Shown: positions 11,053-21,670 of the stretch, piece by piece
Position numbering within the stretch: the first letter of the stretch is position 1
How the letters are laid out: each line of letters begins with the position of its first letter
Assembly (NCBI RefSeq): GCF_033473495.1
Contig: NC_088936.1
Coordinates: forward strand, 1,426,001-1,490,000
Origin: Cercospora beticola
Taxonomy: Eukaryota > Ascomycota > Dothideomycetes > Mycosphaerellales > Mycosphaerellaceae
Direction of reading: 5' to 3'
Length of the DNA: 64,000 bases
Notes under the pieces: generated by a model
Told to the model about the DNA's origin: nothing
The model's input: only the letters and a program-made list of their open reading frames with translations
The model's database searches: none
Made by a program: the position numbers and the translations under genes

Positions 11053-12694
11053 CTACCACTTGATGACTGGTTTGGTGACCTTTCCATCGTGCAAGTCATG
11101 CAAAGCTTGGCTGAAATCCTTGTAATCGTATACCTTGCACAGCTCTGGTCACGCGTATGGTCAGCATCCATCTACAGCCACGAGTTGCACAATACGTACT
11201 CTCGACCGGGAAGTGTCCGTCTTTCTGCATCTTGCATAACTGTGGAATGAAGACGGGCGGATTACTATCGCCTTCACGGCAGCCTTTGTAGCCTCTGCTA
11301 CCCAACAGATAGGCGAGTGGGTCGATTTCAATCTTCGCGCCTGTAGGCGGAACGCCTACCGTTGCCGCTGTGCCTCGCATGCCAAGCATGTTCAGCATGG
11401 CTTCTATTACCTTGGGCACTCCTGTGCAGTCAATCGCGAAGTCGACTCCAATGCCGCCTGTCACATCTTTGATCGCTTTGACCTACGAAGCGGGTCAGAA
11501 CGATCGTTCTGTGACGAGAGTATCCTGTAACAATACTCACTATGTCACCGTCGGGTGCATTCTTCGAATTCAGCACGTCGGTACATCCGAGCTCTTTGGC
11601 AAGAGGCAATTTATGGTCGTAGATGTCGACTCCGATGATGGTCTTCATATTCAAGTATTTCGCGGCCATGATCGCGGTGCTGGACAGGATCGTTAACATC
11701 AGCAATGGGTTTGCCTCAAGTTTGCACCTACAGGCCCACGGTACCCAATCCGAAAACGACGATACTTTCATCGGAGCGAGGCCGGAGAATGTTCATCACT
11801 GTTCCGGCTCCTGCCAGCGTACAGGAATTAGAGACACAGACGGGGCATCCACAACCAAGAGGTCAGTATCATGGCTTACCAGTCTGATAGCCTATGTTCA
11901 GTGATCAGCATGCGCGATGATCTGGATTCGCTGCTGGCGCTTCTTACCGCAACCCATGGCAGCCAGGAAGGGAATGTTCTCGTCTGGGACATCCTCTGGC
12001 ACCTTCACCACACAAGTATCTTGAACAAAGTTCACTTTGGCGAAGCTGGACTGTCCGAAGAAGTGATTCCTCAGAGACGCACCCGTGTCCTTGAGACTCG
12101 CAGCAGTCGAACCATCGGGCCTGACGCCGAAGAGGTGCAGGCGTGTTCCTGGCCGAAACGTCAGAACTGGAATGGATCCGATATATTTCACGATGTTCGG
12201 CATGGAGCATACCTTCTGTGCAGTCTGCGGGATGATCGCTCAAGCAAAATTTGCATTCCTGGCAGTAATTGATGCTCAGGAGCACTTTGTCGCCTACTTT
12301 CAGGCCTCGCTTCGGATCGACTTTGTCTCCAATCGCGAGGACGGTTCCTGCACCCTACGAAGTAGGCAAACATGTCAGCACGAATGCAAGTGCCCAACGA
12401 TATACAACAGTCATTTACCTCGTGGCCGAAGATGGCAGGGTACGGGCAGACTTTAATCTGCCCCTGCTGGAACACAAGATCCGTATGGCCTGGGCTTTCC
12501 CATTAGAGGCATTGCTATGAGAACAACCTTGATGGCACACAACCTCACTTACATATGCCCGAATACTGCATGTCAACAAGTAGCTCGTTCGGCTGCATTG
12601 CATCGAGTACTACATTCTCCAACTTGAAGTCTTCTCCAGCATCGTGCACAACGTATGCGAGGGTTTCGATATTCTTCGTTTGTACTTCGGCCAT
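11053..12694 (-). CDS. Zinc-dependent alcohol dehydrogenase (MDR family, aryl-alcohol type)
   Basis: An NAD(P)-dependent cytosolic oxidoreductase that interconverts alcohols and aldehydes. Nine exons can be joined in frame from the ATG at 12694 (MAEVQTKNIETLAYVVHDAG) to a TAG at 11053. Exon 1 ends inside the catalytic-zinc motif and splicing restores CHTD. GHE and GAGTV follow. The structural-zinc loop is intact, with four cysteines in YCQECKFCLSDHPADC. The nucleotide-binding fold shows VVFGLGTVGLTAIMAAK. The C-terminus reads DLHDGKVTKPVIKW, typical of the family. The glycine-rich turn GCGYQTGAGTV is assembled only by including a 12-nt microexon at 11880-11891 (introns 11892-11947 and 11811-11879). 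The gene faces away from a P450 gene across a 620-nt shared promoter region, so the two may be co-regulated. Confidence 0.88.
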
Positions 12695-13315
12695 TGTGTT
12701 CGATTATCTCACTTCATACAATGTATTGTTTGACATGGGTGTGAAACACAGTCACGTAGGCATTCTCCTCATGCGGGAGCTGCCTGCTGCCCGAGGTAGC
12801 TGTGAGCTTGATCTCAAAGCACAGCTTGCCCGCATCTTGCAGTCTGCCCGCCCACCCACTTTGATCCTTTGGCCTAAATAGGAAAGAATCGAAGGACCCT
12901 GACGAATGTGGATGTCGAACTCTGGGTATAAGGATGTGAAGGCACAATATCAATGACTTTCACCTGCTGACGGTACACAAAGATGCTTACGAAGAATTTG
13001 CGTTGATGGCGGTGGATCGACGTTGAGAGAACGTGCGCGGAGGAAGAGGGCTCCGAGACGTTTCTCGCTATCGCGAAAATTTCAGGTCTTGAACAAAGAG
13101 GTTCGGCGACGAGTCTTTGTCTCCAACGTCCGAACGACATCATCAATTTTTACCGATTGGGAATGCCTCGGAACTTCGTAGGACCAATCGTCTTTGATGC
13201 CATGCAAATCTTGGCACATATATCACGAACAGCACGTCATGAGGGACAGATGGTGTTTGAGAAGTTCGTGCTGGAGGTTATTTGATTAGTTTCGGATGCT
13301 TCAGGCTTGTCAAAG
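12695..13315. other. Divergent promoter region between ADH and P450
   Basis: About 620 nt between the start codons of two oppositely oriented genes. It must contain both promoters. A TATATA-like patch lies near 13218-13226. No coding potential is evident. Confidence 0.5.
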
Positions 13316-14929
13316 ATGCTAGGAGTCGAGCCACACTTCTTCCCACTCGCGGTATACGCCTGTATCGCGGCCTTGCTATGCTTTCTCCTGCCATATCACA
13401 TCCGACAACGAAAGCTGGCATCGCAGACGCAGCGCCGACTGAGCTTTGGCGCATCAGAAGCGCCCATTGAGAGCGGCCTCAGCGTCGTGAAAGATGGCAT
13501 GAGAGCAATGAAGGATCATCGCCTACTAGAGCTTTCTAGCAACCGTTTCGGAGCAATCGGATCCAACACCGTCCATGTGAAGTTCCCTGGAGGCCATTTC
13601 TATGAGACGGCAGACCCGGAGAATCTGAAGACCATGTTGTCGTCGGATTTCAGGAAATGGGGATTGGCGAAAGCTCGAAAGGATACTTTCAGGCCCGTGA
13701 TGGGAGAAGGTAAGTGATTGCCTATCATCGCTTCGTGCAATGAAGGGAAAGCTGACCAGTTTGTAATAGGTATCTTCATCGCAGAAGGTGCAAAGTGGAA
13801 ACATTCTCGTGCCTTGCTCCGGCCCATGTTCTCGCGCACGCAGTTGGAAAACTTCGCAATTTTCGAGGACCAGGCAACGCATCTTGTCAATGCCATTGTC
13901 CGGGCTGACGGGAAGGTCGATCTCAGAGACATGTTCTTCCGCATGACACTGGATACTTCCCTCGAATTCCTCATGGGCGAGTCTATGTCTTCTCTTGCCA
14001 GTCCCGAGGATGCCAAACGCTCGGCCATGAACTCTGCACTCCATCGCGTCGAAGTCCACATCTCTAGTGGCGGTGGACTTGGCAATGTATGCACTTCGTG
14101 GCTTCCAAAGAGTCGTCAGTAGGCCAAGGATATTCAAACAATACGCTCATTTGTCGAGAGTGTCATTCTCCCTCGCCTCGCCAAGCGCGAAGAGATACTT
14201 CATCGCGACGACGAAGGGCTGTCGGATGGAGAGCGGCCAACGTTCTTAGACGAATTGGTTAAGCAGACGAATGATCTGACTGAAATCGGAGACGAGATCC
14301 TCTCGACTCTCTTCGCCGGCCGCGACACCACGGCTTCGCTGTTGACGAACATTTTCTTTGTCGTATCCAGACGGCCAGACATCTGGCGAGCCCTACAGGA
14401 GGAAATCAATCAGGCCCTGCCAGACGGGCAAAGACCTAACTCTGATCAGCTGAAGCAGCTGAAATATCTTCGAGCACTCGTCAACGAGTCTCTCCGCTTA
14501 CATCCCGTAATCCCAGGTAACACGCGTCAAGCCCTTGAGGACACGGTTCTTCCTTCAGGCGGAGGCCCAGATGGCACAGCACCAGTCTTCATCCCCAAAG
14601 GCGAGATGGTGCGCTTCAACACCTTCGCCATGCAGCGTCGCAAAGACTTGTATGGCGAAGACGCACTGGATTTCAGGCCCGAACGATGGCTGGATACTGG
14701 TTCATTCAAGGGCTTACGCGTGAGCTGGGAATACATTCCATTCGGAGGCGGTCCGCGGATCTGTTTGGGGCAAATGTTTGCTTTGAATCATGCCATGTAT
14801 ACCATTGTGAGGATGTGCCAGGAATTCAGCCAGATTGAAAGTTGGGGCGAAGAGGAAGTGTGGAGGGAGGACATCACAATGGGGGTTTGTACGAACTTTT
14901 CAGGTGCGAAGGTAGTGTTGAGGAAGTAG
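13316..14929 (+). pseudogene. CYP52-like cytochrome P450, probably interrupted by an in-frame stop
   Basis: A membrane-anchored haem monooxygenase of the fatty-acid/alkane hydroxylase type. Exons: 13316-13709, 13770-14086 and 14123-14929. An N-terminal membrane segment is present (FPLAVYACIAALLCFLL). The I-helix reads LFAGRDTTASLL, the ExxR helix is ESLR, PERW is present, and the haem loop is FGGGPRICLGQ with its cysteine ligand. The problem lies at 14087-14122. That stretch starts GTATGC and ends CAGTAG, so it could be a 36-nt intron, but it is a multiple of 3. Read through, it gives CTSWLPKSRQ, a stop, then AKDIQTIRSFV. This matches the segment other CYP52 proteins carry here (a WL followed about 16 residues later by FV). 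It therefore looks like coding sequence with a TAG stop at 14120-14122. If it is spliced as an intron, the product is 505 aa and intact elsewhere. Confidence 0.6.
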
Positions 14930-15189
14930 CAGGCTGGCTTCTCCTTCCATGCTAGTACTGCAAATCGATCAGTATACTGCCTCCTGTTCTAGGTCTCTCA
15001 CCGTCGTTTCAATTCCTTTCGATGTCGTCTTCCACTGATTTGCTCTAGGAGCATAAGATAGCCGGTCCAGCCTTACGTTTCAGCTCGGCTTGAATTGAAG
15101 AGACCGGCGAGTGTATCAGCATTGTGATGCCCGTAATCTCTAGCTCTATATCTAGCATGAACCTATAGAACACGTCCTCACTCATCTAG

Positions 15190-16470
15190 CTATACTGTGG
15201 CACCATTTGCCTTCGCATCCTCGACAGCCCATCTGACCGCATCCAACACATTGTTCTGCACAATGTGCGGCTTGTGTGTCGGCGTCGTTCCCTCCCTCCA
15301 GACTCCCGTCTTTACCAAAATACTCCTCCACTCACTGCTATACGGACTGCGATAGTTGTTCGCCCCAGCAATATCACTCTCCGGATTGTCGCCAATCATA
15401 TACACCCTCTTCAGTGGATCCCTCAAACCACTCACCTTGCTCCCAAATAATCCCCTTCTCGCTCTTAACAACTGCCTCTCGGCATATTCATACGTGCCCT
15501 GATTCGGCTTGCCAATCGTCTCCGTCTGCCCGCTCAGATCCGCTCCATCTGTCACAGTATCCCACAACCCTCTAAAGGCCGCTTGAAATCCTCCTTGGCC
15601 CAGTCTGGAAAGATGATACCCAGCCGCCCACCAAAGGTCTGGATTCGAAAACCACACCTTCGGCTGACCATCCTGCAAGTATCCGCGATTCGCCAACTTC
15701 TCATTTCCGTTCTTCCCCGAAACTGTGCCCAAGAATCCTTTCTCACTCAATAGACAATCCAGGATGACACTTGCATCTAGTCCCCAATCCCTCGGGTCGT
15801 TATACACAAACACCGCATCAATCTTCAAACTCTTGCCTTCATCCAACACCGGATTCCCCGTAGGACTGTACAATGGTATAGGCAGCGGCCTCGCGAAAGT
15901 TTTGTAGTATTCTTGAAACGGCCGATTGAAAGGCCATATTTCCGGGTATGCTGCGACCAAATCCCCAGGCGTCACAGCATGTTTAAACCCGTATGTCTCC
16001 GCGACACGCTGGCAATTATCTCGCTCACCACCCACGACAAGGACAGTTTTGTCGTGAAGCTGGCTCAGTTCGCGAAAGGGACTGTGCGATTGTACAATGA
16101 GACTCTCATCCAGTCCTGCAAGATCGAGCTTCTTTGCGACGTCTGCGATGCGGGCAGCTTCGGTGCGGCCGCCGCCATTGGTGAGGAGGATGAACGGGAT
16201 CTTTTCGGATTGGAGGTACGAGAGAGCTGCTGCAGCGCCGGGCAGGGGAGCGGATTCGCGGAGAAGAACGCCGTCAATGTCGAAGGCGAATGCGAAGTTT
16301 GGAATGCCGCTGTTGGTGACTTGTGGGATGGGGTGGGATTGGTAGGCTCGTGTCTGCCGTATCTGTTGTTGCTGCTGCCATTGAGGCAGGATAGCCGGAG
16401 CGCTACATCTTGTGGCGCGAGTTGTGAAGCTGCTAACAAAAGGTCGCAGCTTTGTCGTGGTGGATGCCAT
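15190..16470 (-). CDS. HAD-superfamily hydrolase of the CECR5/TIGR01456 type, probably mitochondrial
   Basis: An intronless 426-aa protein. HAD motif I is FAFDIDGVLLRES (about residue 60), with the nucleophile and acid/base aspartates in DxD. Motif II is the threonine in FILLTNGG. The late acidic motif is MIGDNPESDIAGANN. This fits the eukaryotic CECR5 branch of HAD phosphatase-like proteins, whose substrate is not established. The first 45 residues are rich in Arg, Ser and Thr and poor in acids (MASTTTKLRPFVSSFTTRAT), so a mitochondrial presequence is likely. The gene converges with the P450 gene. Confidence 0.87.
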   Translation of the reverse strand: MASTTTKLRPFVSSFTTRATRCSAPAILPQWQQQQQIRQTRAYQSHPIPQVTNSGIPNFAFAFDIDGVLLRESAPLPGAAAALSYLQSEKIPFILLTNGGGRTEAARIADVAKKLDLAGLDESLIVQSHSPFRELSQLHDKTVLVVGGERDNCQRVAETYGFKHAVTPGDLVAAYPEIWPFNRPFQEYYKTFARPLPIPLYSPTGNPVLDEGKSLKIDAVFVYNDPRDWGLDASVILDCLLSEKGFLGTVSGKNGNEKLANRGYLQDGQPKVWFSNPDLWWAAGYHLSRLGQGGFQAAFRGLWDTVTDGADLSGQTETIGKPNQGTYEYAERQLLRARRGLFGSKVSGLRDPLKRVYMIGDNPESDIAGANNYRSPYSSEWRSILVKTGVWREGTTPTHKPHIVQNNVLDAVRWAVEDAKANGATV

Positions 16471-16777
16471 CGAAGGTCGGCACGAGAGTGGCAGGAAGTG
16501 GAGGAAAGCTTTGGAGATGGACTGGCTCCAGCGGGGTCACTCGTCACCATTGTCAGACCACCAACAAATGAAGAAGCTTCGACCACGAATTGAAACTCAT
16601 ACACTTGGGCATTGTACTGACAACCATATCAACTGATAAATTTGGTCTGACGCTATTTCATGGACATGCTACTAGGAAAGCATCAAGTCTTAAGTGAACG
16701 CCCGCTATACTTTGTGATCCATCCCTGTGAAAGCAACCAAAGCAATGCCATTCACCGCATATTATTACAATCCTGCT
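16471..16777. other. Spacer between SPT16 and the HAD hydrolase gene
   Basis: About 300 nt holding the SPT16 3' end and the promoter of the co-oriented hydrolase gene. Nothing else is seen. Confidence 0.4.
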
Positions 16778-19700
16778 CTATCGCTTCTTTGGTTTGGTCT
16801 TCTTCCTGCTGTCTTCATCCTCGAGACCACCTTCGCGGTCCTTCTTGGCGGCCTTCTTCTCTAATTCATCCCAGTCTTCTCCTTCTTCGTCGTCACTGAC
16901 GTCCTCATCGCTAGCCTCAGCGCTGGCATCATCATCGAAATCCGACTCGTCTTCGCTTGACTCAGAAGCAAGATCCTCAGAGGACGCTTCGAAAGCAGAC
17001 TCTTCCTCTTCCTCGTCGGAACCCTCGTCATCAGACTCCGTACCCAGGAAACTCCAGCCGCCGTCAGCGAAGAATGTATGTGGGTCCTGAATGACCGTCT
17101 TCATGATGGTGGCCCAGTTCAGGTTGAGGGGACCTTCGCTGAAGGGGATGTCAACTGAGTCGAGCCAGTCGCGGACGCCATCAAGCGCCTCGACCGGAAT
17201 GGTGTTAATATGAGCAGGAGGCCGCGTGAAGTCCTTGAAGACAACCACCATGTCGAACTGCTTCAAGCCGAACTGAACACGCTCCAAGTGTACCACCTCA
17301 ATATCTGTGAGTGTGATAACCATGAAGGGCGGCTCGGTCAGCTGCACCAAGCAGTCGGTAGTAGGTTGGATCATGACAGACGATCTGCTGGGCACACCGT
17401 TGAAGCCCAAATCACGGAAAGGCATGTCGACCGAGATACCTTCGCCCTTCCCGGCGTCCGCAATCTTCTCAGCAAACTGCTTGAACTCCTTGTCGAGCGC
17501 AGCCCGTCGTCGCTTCTCCTCTTGCTCAGCCTCAAATTCTTCCTCATCGCCATAGCGATGCTTACGCTTGCGGTTTCCCGTCTCGTCGAATTGCATCTCA
17601 GTAGCTTCGCGGTAGAACTGCACATCCTTCGTCTTTCTCTTTCCAATAATGATGGGATTGATGAGATGGACGTGAATGATAACGATCAGCTCGCCGGCAC
17701 ACGGCTGGAAGAAGAGGTGCTTGACGTTCGAGAAAAGTATATCAATCTTCTGGTTTCCAAGATGGTTGTAACGCAGACCGTTTTGATGGATCTCGACAGC
17801 GCCACCAATGCGCTTGCTCTCCATAGCAGGGCGCATGTAAATGTTGTCCAGGCGAAATGGGCGACGGTTGCGGATCTCGACGAGCTTGTCTTGCTCCACT
17901 ACGTCTTCCATGTCCTTCTTCTCTTGCTCCTTGCGGACAGACGCTTTCTTCATTTCTGTCAGCTGCTCTCGCACGTCTTCCATACGATCCGCATCCTTAT
18001 TTCGGAATGTAAGGGAACGAATAAATTGTGCAGTCGGGTCCTCAAATGGCTGGTCATCCTTTCTGCCCACACCCTGGCCTGGCGATAGGAAGTTGATGCG
18101 GAGGTATGTGAAGCCACCTTCGGTGCTGGTGGTTGCATTCTTGATTGTGTTGATGTGGAAAGGCACCGGGCGACCCATGATCGGAAGAATGATGGAGTAG
18201 TTCTTTGCGTCAACCAGGATCGTGAGGTCCTTGACGCGAGGCGGCAAAGACTCCACGCGCTTATACGATTCGAAACGCTTGAACTTCTTTTCTTGAACGC
18301 CGTTCAAGTTTCCGTGGCCTTTCTGGTACATCTCGAGACCCTCCTGTTGTTTCTTGGTGTGAAGCTCCTTCTGATGCTCCCTCCGCGCAGCCTCCTTCTC
18401 TTCATTCTGTGTGCTTCCACCTTGTGCTCTCAGGCGCGTCTTGGTGATGTTCGAGGATGCCACAGCTCCGACGCGAGAGTCCTTTTTCGGCTTTGGCTTC
18501 TTCTCTTCCTCCTCTTCATCGTTGAAGAAGAAAGAAGCGCTCTCCATGTCGCGTGGTGCATCTTTTGTGAAGCAGTACGCTTCACCACCACTCGTGATAC
18601 GCACTGTGTCGCTAAGGAGAAGAGAGTATGTGCCCTCGCGCTTCTTGTCTTTCGCATTGGGGTTCTCAAGATTGGAGAAGCCTGTAGTGATGGAGAAAGT
18701 CATGCCGTCCTTAAGCTGGCGGACGTTCTTCCCGTTGAGGCTCAGAGTTGGATCCTTAGCCTCGATGCCGATACCAGAGCCAACACTCTTGACAAAATTC
18801 TCCACGAGTTCCGGCTTCTTGGCCTTGATAACGGCGACGGCCTTTTGGTAAACGTCTTTCGCAAGTACACCGTCGCGCAACTCCTTGATGACTGTCTCGT
18901 GTACACTCAAAAGGAGCTTGTACATACTCTCCTGCGTCTTGTTCGGTTCCACGAGGTATGTACGAGCCAGCTGAGATGCATAGGTCTGATATCGCAGCCC
19001 AAAGGCGGAGAGAATGACACCAGGCTGGTGCAAGTTGTTATCGTCCGGCTCGGCCTGCAGCTTCAGGTCAAAGTTGCCACCACTCTGCACTGTCGGCGAA
19101 ATGCTCCAGTCCAGCTGCTGCGAGTCGAACTTGCCCACGCCCTTCATGGCTCGGAAGAACTTGTCATCATCGAGCTTGTTTGACACTTTGTTTGCAAATG
19201 CCTTGTGTGTAATCTTCTTCTCCTTGTCCAAGATGTCGGACATGGTCTCGACAAAGTACTCTCGCATGAGGTAGGCCGAAGCACTGGACGCATTCCTGAT
19301 CGATCGCAATTCGTTCTCGTCCTTGATGGCCATTGCTGTGGACAAGGCCGTGCTGATGTCGTACTCTTCCACATCTTTGCCAATCTCGCTGAACGCGCTC
19401 TTCCACTCCGTGACGAAAGGGCCACCCGACTGCTCTTTTGGCAATGTACCGACCTTCTTGCCCGCAGATTTGATGGTCTCGTTGATCTTCTCGAACTGCT
19501 TTGCGTTCTCTTCGGCATCCTTGCCCCGCACGATGATTTCGACCGGTGTTTTGCCATCCTTTAGCACCTCCAAGTATGCCGCCTTCTTCTTCGTAGTGAC
19601 GATGTACATGGCCTCGAGGGTAATTAGGAAGAGCGTAGCTGGGAACTCATAGCCCAGCAGCCAGAACTGCAGACCGTTCGCCTTGTGAAATCCTGCCGCC

Positions 19701-19846
19701 TCATCGCTCTTGCCCATGCACACAACGATGCTGCCGACATCACCGTAGACATTGTTGCCACTGCGTTTGTCGTTCTTCCAGGCAGTAATCAGCGACGACA
19801 GTCGATTGTGGAACTGCGCCTTGTCGATGCTGACTTCGTCGGCCAT
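16778..19846 (-). CDS. SPT16: FACT complex subunit SPT16
   Basis: The large subunit of the FACT histone chaperone, which reorganises nucleosomes during transcription and replication in the nucleus. It is intronless and 1022 aa, close to the family's usual length. The N-terminal aminopeptidase-like domain (about 1-450) begins MADEVSIDKAQFHNRLSSLI. A charged linker with KKQQEG follows, then the middle domain (about 540-930) with RPFRLDNIYMRP and FQPCAGELIVIIHVHL. The C-terminus (about 935-1022) is strongly acidic (DEGSDEEEEES), then basic (KKTKPKKR), as in all SPT16 proteins. The frame stays open 41 codons further upstream, but the ATG at 19846 gives the conserved start. Confidence 0.97.
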   Translation of the reverse strand: MADEVSIDKAQFHNRLSSLITAWKNDKRSGNNVYGDVGSIVVCMGKSDEAAGFHKANGLQFWLLGYEFPATLFLITLEAMYIVTTKKKAAYLEVLKDGKTPVEIIVRGKDAEENAKQFEKINETIKSAGKKVGTLPKEQSGGPFVTEWKSAFSEIGKDVEEYDISTALSTAMAIKDENELRSIRNASSASAYLMREYFVETMSDILDKEKKITHKAFANKVSNKLDDDKFFRAMKGVGKFDSQQLDWSISPTVQSGGNFDLKLQAEPDDNNLHQPGVILSAFGLRYQTYASQLARTYLVEPNKTQESMYKLLLSVHETVIKELRDGVLAKDVYQKAVAVIKAKKPELVENFVKSVGSGIGIEAKDPTLSLNGKNVRQLKDGMTFSITTGFSNLENPNAKDKKREGTYSLLLSDTVRITSGGEAYCFTKDAPRDMESASFFFNDEEEEEKKPKPKKDSRVGAVASSNITKTRLRAQGGSTQNEEKEAARREHQKELHTKKQQEGLEMYQKGHGNLNGVQEKKFKRFESYKRVESLPPRVKDLTILVDAKNYSIILPIMGRPVPFHINTIKNATTSTEGGFTYLRINFLSPGQGVGRKDDQPFEDPTAQFIRSLTFRNKDADRMEDVREQLTEMKKASVRKEQEKKDMEDVVEQDKLVEIRNRRPFRLDNIYMRPAMESKRIGGAVEIHQNGLRYNHLGNQKIDILFSNVKHLFFQPCAGELIVIIHVHLINPIIIGKRKTKDVQFYREATEMQFDETGNRKRKHRYGDEEEFEAEQEEKRRRAALDKEFKQFAEKIADAGKGEGISVDMPFRDLGFNGVPSRSSVMIQPTTDCLVQLTEPPFMVITLTDIEVVHLERVQFGLKQFDMVVVFKDFTRPPAHINTIPVEALDGVRDWLDSVDIPFSEGPLNLNWATIMKTVIQDPHTFFADGGWSFLGTESDDEGSDEEEEESAFEASSEDLASESSEDESDFDDDASAEASDEDVSDDEEGEDWDELEKKAAKKDREGGLEDEDSRKKTKPKKR

Positions 19847-20302
19847 CTTCGCGGTCCGGAAATGGTGATGCCGCTGATGATGGTTTGGTGACGAGCCGGA
19901 CAGCGATGAGAAGAGGTTGGTGTGGATGCGCGGTGGTGCAGTGACGGCGAACAACGAGTTCACGTTCATTGCGCGTCAAAGTCGCGATGCGGAGCTCGAG
20001 CCGCAGAGTGGCAGGTGCGATGGATGCCTGGCGAAGCTGCGCGGAGGTGACAGCTTGGCGACTGGCGGCTGTCTTCACTTGACGCTGCACAACTCCTACA
20101 TGTACTTCTTTCACATGCATCTTGCATACCTGCAAGTTCCACATCAACTGCACGGTCTCTACTGATATTCGAGGCACATCACGATTTCTGGGACCTGCTG
20201 AGCCACTGTCCATTATTCTTGTGCTGATTCACTCCACGTGGCACACCTGCACATCAAACTGATCATAAGATGCGATAACATCTAGCTACATTTCTGTATG
20301 AC
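19847..20302. other. Divergent promoter region between SPT16 and the carrier gene
   Basis: About 450 nt with divergent genes on either side. An open frame runs upstream of the SPT16 ATG but lacks SPT16 similarity. No other feature is seen. Confidence 0.45.
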
Positions 20303-21650
20303 ATGAGCGACGCTGCCAGTAATGGCGGACTTGACGCACGTCTCCGCGAAGGCGGATTGCTGCCCACGACCATGCAGGTCGAAGCGACGAAAAAGAAACG
20401 CAAGGAGCATGCAGGTACTGGCTTCACAGCTGCTACGATGCGCGCGTTGAGCGCCCGAATGCTCACTTTCTACTTTCGAGCTCCAATAAAGGCTTTCTTC
20501 AGACCCAGGATAGAGTGAGCTGTTGTAGTCGTCTTTGCTGAACTTCTAGCTGACAGAAGTCTAGTTACATGGTATGAATTTTCGAACTCTAGATATTCAC
20601 ATGGTATTGAATCGATTCTAGGGCTATGCTAGGGCCATCAACCCAAACGTGAAGGCTGGGCAGGCATGGTCATGGCGAATGACTTCACCGGCATTGCTCT
20701 TCACGGCCGTTCAACAGCAGGGCTGGGCCTTCCTGCCAAACCAAGTCCTTCCGCCCCTTCTCGCGAATACTGCTGTTGGCACAGTGCTTTACACGGCCTA
20801 TCTCCAAATCATAAGCAACCTGCACCAGCCAAACTCTCTGTCCTCGAAGCGAGTCTTTCCTCCGCCCTCGTTCGGAACATGCTTTACTGCCGGGTTCTTG
20901 GCTGGTACAGTGCAAAGCGTTATAGCCGCACCACTTGATGCTCTCCAGGTTCGCTTCCAGAGCACAGACATGATCGATGGCAAATACAGGAACATGTGGC
21001 ACTATGGTTTGCGCAAAACCCAGGAGATCGGCGCGAGAGGTGTCTTCGCTGGCTGGACGCTGTCTCTCTTGCGTGACTCTCTGGGTGCCGGCATCTTCTT
21101 TGCCACTTTTGAAACGGTGAAAAGTCAGGCCTTCTATGGCTTTGTCAGTCGATATTATGGAAGCTGGACACAGTTGTCAGATTTGCAGCGCGAGTCGATC
21201 TCCGTGCAGAGGTCACAGAGCTCGTCAAGCCGACCTGAGATCAGACCACACTATATGGTGGAACCTACCTTCCTCCTTCTTGCTGGGGTTGCAGCTTCTG
21301 TGGCGCAAGCTTTCATACAACATCCTTTGAGTCGAATTCAGGAGATACACTACGGCAGGCTGGAATGGATTGACCAACACACACATACAGCTCCCGAGCA
21401 GAAGAAGATTCGCACTCTGAAACTGTATGCCGCCGCCTACCGCAAGACGATGCGGCACGTCTTGGCATTGGCACGTAGGGACGGTGGGCTTCGTCAATGG
21501 TTGTTTCGGCACTTCATATCGAATACCATAAGACAGACACCATCGACAGCTGCTGGCCTTATTGTCTTCGAAGTGATACGCAGAAAGTGGGGCTTCGATG
21601 AAGAACCAGTCCGAATTCCGAAAGACGGCTATGAAATCCTCCTAACTTGA
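20303..21650 (+). CDS. Divergent mitochondrial carrier family protein with a 7-nt microexon
   Basis: Probably an inner-membrane solute carrier of unknown substrate, 415 aa. The exons are 20303-20514, 20565-20571 and 20622-21650. The second exon is only TTACATG and is flanked by two introns of 50 nt each (GTGAGC..CTAG and GTATGA..CTAG). The join gives FRPRIDYMGYARAINP, which restores a continuous frame with no leftover bases. The carrier repeats are recognisable from FTAGFLAGTVQSVIAAPLDA and GVFAGWTLSLLRDSLGAGIFF. The signature motifs are eroded (PLDALQ and PLSRIQ in place of Px[DE]xx[KR]), so transport activity is not certain. The N-terminal 50 residues are charged and lack a clear presequence. 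Confidence 0.8.
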
Positions 21651-21670
21651 GTGTGGAGGCGCAGGTGCTC

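Noticed and set aside
12131..12206. Apparent frameshift in the alcohol dehydrogenase
   Set aside because: The frame change disappears once an intron of about 64 nt (GTATGC..CCAG) is removed, joining the structural-zinc loop to GTRLHLFGVRPDGS.
17210..19183. Long plus-strand open frames (292 and 342 codons) across SPT16
   Set aside because: They lie entirely antisense to the highly conserved SPT16 coding sequence, so they are shadow frames of biased codon use.
19846..19969. N-terminal extension of SPT16 by 41 codons
   Set aside because: The extension is His/Ser/Pro-rich and unlike SPT16. The internal ATG at 19846 gives the conserved MADEVSIDKAQF start and the usual length.
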